From: JBBTVI01 sp038063315
GTDB lineage: Bacteria; Patescibacteriota; Minisyncoccia; Sungbacterales; HO2-52-23
DNA: 5,941 nucleotides
Assembly: GCA_038063315.1 (NCBI GenBank)
Contig: JBBTVI010000034.1
Coordinates: 1 to 5,941, forward strand
Reading direction: 5' to 3'
Position numbers and translations under genes: made by a program. This document shows positions 1 to 4,323 of the stretch, piece by piece. Below the pieces are notes generated by a model. It saw nothing but the letters and a program-made list of their open reading frames with translations, ran no database searches and was not told the origin of the DNA. How positions within the stretch are numbered: position 1 is the stretch's first letter; each line of letters begins with the position of its first letter.

Positions 1-119
1 CAGAAATGCTGGATTGCTTCGTCGTCCTGCAGCAGGACTCCTCGCAATGACGACTTCCTCTGGATTGCGGAGCCTATCCCGAGTGAAGCGAGGGATCCCT
101 CCACTCCTCGCAATGACGG
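1..119. repeat. Dispersed repeat, two inverted units (right part of a composite element)
   Basis: Bases 1-52 match bases 4033-4084 with a single difference (g24 against a4056). A second, more divergent unit of the same kind runs from about 61 to 119. Both units start with TGGATTGC and end with CTCGCAATGACG. The reverse complement of a unit reads CGTCATTGCGAG to GCAATCCA, which is the form seen in direct orientation at 3935 and 5863. The left part of this copy would lie outside the window. I see no gene in 1-156. Confidence 0.85.
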
Positions 120-156
120 ATATGGCGGCAGTCGCGATAGGGCGGTTTTTTCCGCT

Positions 157-705
157 TTACGTTTCTCTTCCCGGCGGATAATACAAAAACACCCCATCCC
201 GCGTCTCCGTCGGCTGCCAGCCCGTGACGGGAAAGTCGTTTGCGACAACGCGCGCCGAGGGTTTGAGCTCGCGCTCGAATTTTTTCCGCAGGGACGCATT
301 GGTTTTCGTCAGAAGATAGATGAAGACAACATCCGCATTGCCGATCGGAAAGTCGTGGAAATTGCCTTTTTGGACGGTTATTCGGCGCTCTAATCCGTTG
401 ATGCGCGCGCGCAGGCGGCTGTACCAAACTAAAAATGGATTGATTTCAACGCCGACTCCGTGCGCGCCAACGCGAGCGGCCTCGATCAGAAGCGTTCCAT
501 CACCGGAGCCGAGATCCATTGCGGTCTCGTCTTTTTTGATGCGCGCAAGCGCAAGCATGGCTGCACGTTTATTTTTGCGCGAGCGCACGAACGGCGCGCC
601 GTTTCTGAATCCGACAATGAGAGCGTAGAAAATAAAAACTACAAGCGCAGCGAGAAAAAGCGCAAGGAGGATTTGAAGGAAAAGAATTGCGAGAAGTGGA
701 AACAT
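157..705 (-). CDS. Membrane-anchored class I SAM-dependent methyltransferase, FAM173 (ANTKMT/ATPSCKMT)-like
   Basis: A 182-residue protein. Residues 4-32 form one strongly hydrophobic helix, followed by a Rossmann-type methyltransferase. Motif I is DLGSGDG at 64-70, the acidic end of strand 2 is E87 in VEINP (86-90), and WQP follows at 163-165. The layout of N-terminal anchor, a PFV segment (38-40), DLGSGDG, an E-x-NP-x-LVW stretch, an ARVV strand and a late WQP resembles the eukaryotic FAM173 lysine methyltransferases. Those act on the ADP/ATP translocase and on ATP synthase subunit c. The bacterial substrate is unknown; a membrane protein such as AtpE is only a guess. The reading frame is open upstream to 921, but that extension translates straight through tRNA-Leu, so the ATG at 705 is preferred. 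No Shine-Dalgarno sequence precedes it. It lies 24 bases after the tRNA-Leu 3' end and is probably cotranscribed with the tRNAs. No convincing terminator follows. Confidence 0.85.
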   Translation of the reverse strand: MFPLLAILFLQILLALFLAALVVFIFYALIVGFRNGAPFVRSRKNKRAAMLALARIKKDETAMDLGSGDGTLLIEAARVGAHGVGVEINPFLVWYSRLRARINGLERRITVQKGNFHDFPIGNADVVFIYLLTKTNASLRKKFERELKPSARVVANDFPVTGWQPTETRDGVFLYYPPGRET

Positions 706-729
706 GGATGTGCTTGTGATATTGATGAA

Positions 730-813
730 TGCTGGGGGCGGGAGTCGAACCCGCATGGGGTTTCCCCCAGGGGATTTTAAGTCCCCAATGTCTGCCTGTT
801 CCATCACCCCAGC
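730..813 (-). tRNA. tRNA-Leu (anticodon TAA)
   Basis: On the minus strand the acceptor stem GCTGGGG (813-807) pairs with CCCCAGC (737-731), with discriminator A at 730. The D stem is ATG/CAT and its loop contains GG. The anticodon stem GGGGA/TCCCC holds the loop CTTAAAA, giving anticodon TAA at 779-777. A long variable arm (GGGG-GAAA-CCCC) marks it as class II, as expected for leucine. The T arm is GCGGG-TTCGACT-CCCGC. The 3' CCA is not encoded: TTC follows the discriminator, so CCA must be added by the nucleotidyltransferase. The gene is 84 nt and looks fully functional. Confidence 0.96.
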
Positions 814-842
814 AAGGAACGCATTAAGGCGTGGGCGGGATT

Positions 843-881
843 TCCGCCGTCGCCCATCGACATACGTTGGGCTATGGCGGA
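843..881. repeat. Imperfect palindrome inserted in the T-loop of the split tRNA-Cys
   Basis: TCCGCC (843-848) pairs with GGCGGA (876-881), and GCCCA (852-856) pairs with TGGGC (868-872), with a mismatched 3-by-3 internal loop between them. The hairpin makes up most of the 44 bases (844-887) that separate T-loop positions 56 and 57 of the broken tRNA-Cys. It resembles the GC-rich hairpin repeats scattered in many bacterial genomes, and only this copy is in the window. Confidence 0.7.
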
Positions 882-913
882 CACAGCGCACCCGCGTATA
901 AGGGCGGCGTTTA

Positions 914-1023
914 TCCCGCACAAATATTTGCTGGAGGCGTCGGCGGGATTTGCACCCGCGAATCGCGGTTTTGCAGACCGCTGCGTTAGCTACTTCGCCA
1001 CGACGCCAAATATTTGTGTGGGA
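914..1023. repeat. 16-bp inverted repeat enclosing tRNA-Cys (insertion unit)
   Basis: TCCCGCACAAATATTT at 914-929 is the reverse complement of 1008-1023 apart from one base. The right arm abuts tRNA-Cys directly at 1007. The left arm lies two bases beyond the encoded CCA. In the precursor RNA the arms would extend the acceptor stem, leaving TCCAGC bulged. The outer boundary at 1023/1024 coincides exactly with base 34 of the interrupted tRNA-Cys, so these arms look like the ends of an inserted unit. Confidence 0.85.
932..1007 (-). tRNA. tRNA-Cys (anticodon GCA), nested inside the split tRNA-Cys
   Basis: Acceptor stem GGCGTCG (1007-1001) pairs fully with CGACGCC (942-936). The discriminator is T (935), as expected for cysteine, and CCA is encoded at 934-932. 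The anticodon stem GCGGT/ACCGC holds the loop CTGCAAA, anticodon GCA at 974-972. The T stem is GCGGG/CCCGC. Two conserved tertiary-contact bases are altered: the T-loop reads TGCAAAT, so position 55 is G (953) rather than U, and the D-loop has A18 (991) next to G19 rather than GG. All stems are intact, so the gene is probably functional. It is transcribed in the same direction as tRNA-Leu and the methyltransferase. Confidence 0.95.
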
Positions 1024-1065
1024 CAGACCCTTGCCTTACCTCTTGGCTACCACGCCATCTGATGA

Positions 1066-1093
1066 AGTATGGGATATGACTAAACTTTGGCAA
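1066..1093 (-). promoter_or_regulatory. Candidate promoter of the tRNA-Cys/tRNA-Leu/methyltransferase unit
   Basis: On the minus strand, TTGCCA (1093-1088) is followed after 16 bases by CATACT (1071-1066). That is 5 of 6 and 4 of 6 matches to the -35 and -10 consensus. The expected start site lies close to the first base of the split tRNA-Cys (1056). The -35 box sits inside the terminal inverted repeat of the neighbouring 140-bp element, so the element may supply part of the promoter. Confidence 0.4.
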
Positions 1094-1222
1094 ATTTCCC
1101 GAAAGCTATAAGAAGACATGTACTCATTGGAAGTTTAACTTCGTAAGCCGCTTACGAAGTTAAACTTCCTCATGCGCCTTCATAAACGCTTTGAAGAAAC
1201 ATTAAGAAAATTTGCCAAAGTT
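1083..1222. mobile_element. 140-bp MITE-like element with 15-bp terminal inverted repeats
   Basis: AACTTTGGCAAATTT (1083-1097) is the exact reverse complement of 1208-1222. Further in, the two halves stay partly complementary (AAAGC near 1102 against GCTTT near 1189), and the centre is a perfect palindrome at 1129-1169. The whole element can therefore fold into one long hairpin. It has no open frame of its own, so any movement would need a transposase encoded elsewhere. No clear target-site duplication is visible. It fills the gap between rbfA and the tRNA cluster and could also stop or separate transcription there, though no T-run follows the hairpin. Confidence 0.7.
1129..1169. repeat. Perfect 41-bp palindrome (19-bp stem, 3-nt loop)
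   Basis: The left arm at 1129-1147 begins GGAAGTTTAACTTCG and is exactly complementary to the right arm at 1151-1169, with CCG as loop. It lies almost exactly in the middle of the 140-bp element. On RNA it would be a very stable hairpin. No U-run follows on either strand, so it is not a standard intrinsic terminator. Confidence 0.92.
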
Positions 1223-1256
1223 CAATGTATTATGGAGTGCGGTACGCTTCCGTAAT

Positions 1257-1634
1257 TCATTGTTCGCGCGTTTTCATTGTTATCAGTGTTCGCTCCACGG
1301 TCTCGCGATGCTCCTCGCCGCGATCCGGCGCGAAGACGATTTTGGGCACCGGCCGCATGCGAAGGCGTCTGTTCAGCTCTTTTTGTATTCCGTAAACATC
1401 TTTTTCGAGGATCGCGAGAACGGTTTTTTGCGGTCCGTCCGGCATATCGGACGGCGTCGGACCCGCTCCAATAACGGAGAAAAAGATCGTCGCGTAATGT
1501 CCGTCCGGAGAAGTGTCTGCGCGCGTGACGGTGAGGATCGTATTATCGGGGATTTCAACGGTACGGTCAATGATCTCGGCGATTTCTTCGCGGATGAGAT
1601 TGTTGATTTTTTCAATGCGGCGGGGGGAGGGCAT
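1257..1634 (-). CDS. rbfA: Ribosome-binding factor A
   Basis: A 125-residue protein, the usual size for RbfA, a cold-shock KH-fold factor. RbfA binds the free 30S subunit and helps mature the 5' end of 16S rRNA. The N-terminus MPSPRRIEKINNLIREEIAE is the typical first helix. LTVTRADTSPDGHYATIFF (about residues 33-51) is the strand pair with the family DxxHA-like turn. The C-terminal half has the ELNRRLRMRPVPKIVF stretch followed by an acidic helix. The frame is open upstream to 1739, but that part is made only of intergenic heptamer repeats, so the ATG at 1634 is preferred. No Shine-Dalgarno sequence precedes it; CATACT lies 9 bases upstream of the ATG. It follows infB with a 106-bp gap, the common infB-rbfA order. 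Confidence 0.95.
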   Translation of the reverse strand: MPSPRRIEKINNLIREEIAEIIDRTVEIPDNTILTVTRADTSPDGHYATIFFSVIGAGPTPSDMPDGPQKTVLAILEKDVYGIQKELNRRLRMRPVPKIVFAPDRGEEHRETVERTLITMKTREQ

Positions 1635-1655
1635 GATAGAGGAAGTATGGAGTAT

Positions 1656-1730
1656 GGGGTATGAAGTATGTATTATGGGATGGAAAGAAAAATCGCTGGA
1701 GGCATTCCCATAATTCATAATTCCAGCCCC
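1656..1730. repeat. Inverted heptamer arrays in the infB-rbfA gap
   Basis: The arm at 1656-1680 matches the reverse complement of 1706-1730 at 20 of 25 positions. Each arm is made of roughly 7-bp units of the type GARTATG or AATTATG, for example AGTATGG-AGTATGG at 1645-1658 and AATTATG twice in the right arm read on the minus strand. The transcript between infB and rbfA would carry this hairpin shortly before the rbfA start. Confidence 0.75.
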
Positions 1731-1740
1731 ACAATACAAT

Positions 1741-3258
1741 TTATAATGTCCGCTCTATTTTCTCCTCCTGGTATATCTCAATGACATCTCCTTCCTGGAT
1801 AAAGACATCTGCGGACAGGAGTATGCCGAATTCCAATCCTTTGACGATCTCCGGCACTTTTTCCTTGCCTTGTTGAAGCTGGAGAATGCGGCCGTGTCCG
1901 ACAATATCTTTGTTCCTTTTTATCTCGACAAGCGCGTCCGAACGGATTTTGCCGTCTTCCACGCGTCCGCCGACGATTTGGTTTGTTTTCTCGTTTGTCT
2001 TGAATACTTTAAGAATTTTTCCGATACCGAACGGATTTTTTCTGATTTCCGGAGGAAGCAGGGCGGAAAGCTCTGTTTTTATTTTCTCAATCACGTTGTA
2101 GATGATATCGCCCGTTACAATGAGGGTATTGCTACGCTTCAAAATTTCGCCCGCGCCCGCATCGGGACGGACGCGGAATCCCGCAATGAGATCCGCGCGG
2201 CCCGCGATTGCGGTTTTGACGTCTGCCTCGGTGATCATGCCGACGCCGCGATCAAGCACCGTGATGGACGCCGCGTCCGAGGGGATTCCGGCGATAAGTC
2301 CTTCAAGCGCCTCAAGAGATCCGGCGGCATCGGCCTTGAGGATGACGCGGAAGGCGCGCACCGTGTCCGGCGTTCCGGATTTTGTATCGGTTGTAAAGCG
2401 GTCTCGGGGGGTGTCTTTGGGCAACCCGGCGATATAGGCCTCGGCCTCATCTTTATTCAGAAATGCTCGGAACAGCTCGCCGACCGCGGGAAGCGCGGCC
2501 AGGCCCGCAACGATTGCCGGGGCCGAGGCCGCAAGGGTCTGGACTGGGTTTCCCAGGAAATCCTCAAGAATGCGGATATTTTCTGGCGAGCGGCCAATGG
2601 CGGCCACCATGCCTTTCTGCAAAGAGCCGTCGCGGATCAGAAGAGTCGCGGTGTTGCCGCGCTGGGGCGATCGGTGCGTTTCGATGACGACGCCCTCGGC
2701 GGGCGCGTCGGGACGCATGGTGAAATTTTCAACGTCGGCCATGAGAAGGATAGTGTCCAGGAGTTCGTCCAGATTCTTTCCGGTCAGCGCGCTGATCTCA
2801 ACGGCAGGGACTTTCCCTCCGTACTGTTCGACCATGACGCCGTCGGTCGCAAGATCCTGGCGGACGCGCTCGGCATTCGCCTCGGGCCGGTCAATTTTGT
2901 TGATCGCGACGATAAAGGGGAGATTCTGTCGCGTCAGGACAGCGATGGCCTCTTTGGTCTGGGGTTTGACGCTTTCGTCCGCGGCGACGACGAGTATTCC
3001 GATATCGGCGACCGCGGCTCCGCGCGAGCGGATCGCGCCGAAGGCTTCGTGCCCGGGCGTGTCGAGAAACGTGATGCGCCTGTCATTATGCAGGACCTCG
3101 TATGCGCCGACATGCTGGGTGATGCCGCCTGATTCTTTCGCGAGCATTTTCACTTTGCGGATGGTCTCGAGCATCTGGCTTTTGCCATGATCAATATGCC
3201 CGAGTATCACGACGATCGGGGGACGGGGCATGGATTGTGTATTATCTGGATTGTTCAC
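1741..3258 (-). CDS. infB: Translation initiation factor IF-2, short form without N-terminal domains
   Basis: A 505-residue GTPase that places initiator tRNA on the 30S subunit and promotes subunit joining. G1 is GHIDHGKS (20-27), the switch I region GGITQHVGAYEV (44-55), G3 DTPGHEAF (66-73), G4 NKID (120-123) and G5 SAL (156-158). The beta-barrel domain II, the C1 domain and the C2 domain follow. The end, EGDVIEIYQEEKIERTL, is typical, so the C-terminus is complete. The family's long N-terminal region is absent: only 10-15 residues precede the G domain, against several hundred in E. coli. Only 126 bp separate it from the upstream gene, so the missing part is not hidden nearby. G1 ends in Ser, not the commoner Thr. 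The start is uncertain: GTG at 3258, or ATG at 3231 giving 496 residues. Neither has a Shine-Dalgarno sequence. Confidence 0.96.
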   Translation of the reverse strand: MNNPDNTQSMPRPPIVVILGHIDHGKSQMLETIRKVKMLAKESGGITQHVGAYEVLHNDRRITFLDTPGHEAFGAIRSRGAAVADIGILVVAADESVKPQTKEAIAVLTRQNLPFIVAINKIDRPEANAERVRQDLATDGVMVEQYGGKVPAVEISALTGKNLDELLDTILLMADVENFTMRPDAPAEGVVIETHRSPQRGNTATLLIRDGSLQKGMVAAIGRSPENIRILEDFLGNPVQTLAASAPAIVAGLAALPAVGELFRAFLNKDEAEAYIAGLPKDTPRDRFTTDTKSGTPDTVRAFRVILKADAAGSLEALEGLIAGIPSDAASITVLDRGVGMITEADVKTAIAGRADLIAGFRVRPDAGAGEILKRSNTLIVTGDIIYNVIEKIKTELSALLPPEIRKNPFGIGKILKVFKTNEKTNQIVGGRVEDGKIRSDALVEIKRNKDIVGHGRILQLQQGKEKVPEIVKGLEFGILLSADVFIQEGDVIEIYQEEKIERTL

Positions 3259-3303
3259 GATGGTTTTAATAAGATTGACATTGCGGTCTCTATTTGGGCA
3301 AAT

Positions 3304-3386
3304 GAATCATGGGGTATGAATTATGAATTATGGAAATGCAGATGGAGGGTATTTTTGCATAATACCTAATACCAGACCCATAATTC
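3304..3386. repeat. Inverted heptamer arrays in the DUF4446-infB gap
   Basis: The arm at 3304-3332 agrees with the reverse complement of 3358-3386 at 21 of 29 positions. The left arm is a run of 7-bp units (GGGTATG, AATTATG, AATTATG). The element resembles the one at 1656-1730: on the coding strand both left arms contain a GGGxCTGGxATTA pattern. Its right edge overlaps the first two bases of the DUF4446 stop codon. It occupies most of the 126 bp before infB. Confidence 0.7.
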
Positions 3387-3891
3387 AGGTTTCTTTGATT
3401 GCTTCCTCCAGCACTTCCTTCTCTTCTTTAGACAGCGCCTGCGGTGCGCGGCCGTCCCGGACGCGCTTTCCATAGATACGCACTCCCTCGCGGGTGTAGA
3501 GCGAGGAGAGAACGACTCCGTCTTTCTGTTGATTCAGGAGGGCCAGGGCAAAACTGTTGTCTCCGCCCGTGTCGGAAAAAGGGTTGAATCTTTTGAATCC
3601 GATTCGATGGACGCTACGCCGCGCGATGTTTTCAACGGCATCGAGTCGCGGATCAATGCGCTCGATTTTGAGTTCCGCCTCTGTGATGCGCCGCGCCATG
3701 TTATCCGCGATGTCGGACCCGGCTGGAGCATTGCCATAGAGTCGGCGCACCATTTTTTCAACGCGCCGGATTTTCCGGTTGAGCGCGAGCGCAAAAACAA
3801 CAATCGTAATGGCGAGGACGGCGATGAGGCCCGCAAAAATTGTGGCCGGATTTGACTGCATAAATATCGGACTCATTTGTGATAATACCAT
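3385..3891 (-). CDS. DUF4446 family membrane-anchored protein of unknown function
   Basis: A 168-residue protein. Residues about 17-37 form one hydrophobic membrane helix, followed by a basic stretch (RKIRRVEKMVRRLYG) suggesting the rest stays in the cytoplasm. Residues about 65-90 are a charged helical linker. The C-terminal core (about 95-168) carries the pattern GFKRFNPFSDTGGDNSFALA, then LLN, GVVLSSLYTREGVRIYGKRV and a final SKEEKEVLEEAI helix. I recognise this as the DUF4446 signature. The role is unknown. Three start codons compete (3891, 3876, 3861), all upstream of the membrane helix and none with a Shine-Dalgarno sequence. The first is given. It is the first gene of the infB-rbfA set visible here, where nusA often stands in other bacteria. 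Confidence 0.85.
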   Translation of the reverse strand: MVLSQMSPIFMQSNPATIFAGLIAVLAITIVVFALALNRKIRRVEKMVRRLYGNAPAGSDIADNMARRITEAELKIERIDPRLDAVENIARRSVHRIGFKRFNPFSDTGGDNSFALALLNQQKDGVVLSSLYTREGVRIYGKRVRDGRAPQALSKEEKEVLEEAIKET

Positions 3892-3934
3892 CCGGACGGA
3901 TAAAAATCAAAGAAACAAAATAACCTTGCACATC

Positions 3935-4084
3935 CGTCATTGCGAGCGACTCCGAGTCTGTCGAGGGGGAGCGAAGCAATCCATTTCGACCGGCATCGCG
4001 AGGAGCAGCAGCGGCGAAACAATCCGTAAAGGCAGAAATGCTGGATTGCTTCGTCATCCTGCAGCAGGACTCCTCGCAATGACG
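3935..4084. repeat. Composite dispersed repeat, complete copy, three units
   Basis: The element starts CGTCATTGCGAG (3935) and ends with its exact reverse complement CTCGCAATGACG (4073-4084). It holds a direct unit (3935 to about 3985), a second direct unit (about 3990-4025) and an inverted unit (about 4036-4084). Each links a CGTCATTGCGAG-like end with GCAATCC. The outer two units can pair over about 50 bases. Partial copies lie at 1-119 (right part) and 5863-5941 (left part). It contains no coding capacity. Confidence 0.88.
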
Positions 4085-4092
4085 CATTTGAG

Positions 4093-4232
4093 AGTTTGGT
4101 GAATAATGCATTTTTGTGTCACCCCCGCGAAGGCGGGGGTCCAGGTTCGGTCCTATTGCAAAAGAAAAACCTGGATTCCCGCCTGCGCGGGAATGACAGA
4201 AAGCCGCTTATTTCTGCATTATTCACCAAACT
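4093..4232. mobile_element. 140-bp MITE-like element with 18-bp terminal repeats and a nested dRS3-like palindrome
   Basis: AGTTTGGTGAATAATGCA (4093-4110) is the exact reverse complement of 4215-4232. Nested inside is a second inverted repeat, 4117-4147 against 4168-4198, matching at 26 of 31 positions. Each nested arm is itself a hairpin: ACCCCCGC-GAAG-GCGGGGGT (4121-4140) and ATTCCCGC-CTGC-GCGGGAAT (4175-4194). The latter fits the ATTCCC-N8-GGGAAT pattern of dRS3-type repeats. No open frame and no clear target-site duplication are present. It lies 8 bp from the composite repeat ending at 4084 and about 90 bp before the ATPase gene. Confidence 0.75.
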
Positions 4233-4311
4233 ACACTATTTTAATTTGACATTTTTTATTGTTCGTCAGGGATGAAGACGCCCCCCCCTCCATACTCCAT
4301 ACAAAATACTG

Positions 4312-4323
4312 TATACTACATAT
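4312..4323 (+). promoter_or_regulatory. Candidate -10 box of a leaderless ATPase transcript
   Basis: TATACT (4312-4317) matches the -10 consensus at 5 of 6 positions and ends 6 bases before the ATG at 4324, so transcription would start at or next to the start codon. No good -35 box lies at the right distance. Two tandem TCCATAC heptamers (4289-4302) lie just upstream. A leaderless message would fit the lack of a Shine-Dalgarno sequence. Confidence 0.35.

Larger units (their letters stand above)
827..1056 (-). pseudogene. Second tRNA-Cys, split in the anticodon loop and the T-loop by two insertions
   Basis: On the minus strand, 1056-1024 is a clear 5' tRNA-Cys half. It has acceptor GGCGTGG, D arm GCC-AAGAGGTAA-GGC, anticodon stem AGGGT, and loop CTG ending at G34. 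The matching 3' parts lie further on: CCCT (904-901) pairs with AGGG, a 5-nt variable loop follows (900-896), then T stem GCGGG and T54-G55-C56 (895-888). After a 44-bp gap come AAAT, CCCGC, acceptor CCACGCC and discriminator T (843-827). GGCGTGG and CCACGCC pair perfectly. Removing 914-1023 and 844-887 leaves 76 nt, with 4 extra bases in the anticodon loop. The 3' end closely matches that of the intact tRNA-Cys. The gene is presumably dead. Splicing cannot be ruled out, but no intron type fits both gaps. No CCA is encoded. Confidence 0.78.

Noticed and set aside
1..119. A CRISPR array made from the repeated units at the window edges.
   Set aside because: The units are long, variable and in mixed orientation, without regular spacers or cas genes.
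142..155. GCGGTTTTTTCCGC as a terminator after the methyltransferase.
   Set aside because: The stem is only 4 bp and the A/T run is inside the loop, with no U-run after the hairpin on the minus strand.
706..921. N-terminal extension of the methyltransferase by 72 residues.
   Set aside because: The extension is a translation of tRNA-Leu and of the split tRNA-Cys remnant. The hydrophobic anchor starts naturally at the ATG at 705.
914..1023. A group I intron or other self-splicing intron in the outer tRNA-Cys.
   Set aside because: The 110-bp unit is mostly a complete tRNA gene and is too short for a group I core. The second insert in the T-loop would also need removal.
1635..1739. N-terminal extension of RbfA by 35 residues.
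   Set aside because: It consists of translated heptamer repeats. RbfA proteins normally begin with the helix that starts at 1634.
1870..3132. A 420-codon open frame on the plus strand opposite infB.
   Set aside because: It lies wholly antisense to a clearly recognisable IF-2 and its translation shows no domain. It is a frame shadow of a GC-rich gene.
4246..4251. TTGACA as the -35 box of the ATPase gene.
   Set aside because: No acceptable -10 box lies 16-18 bases downstream, and TATACT at 4312 is about 60 bases away.
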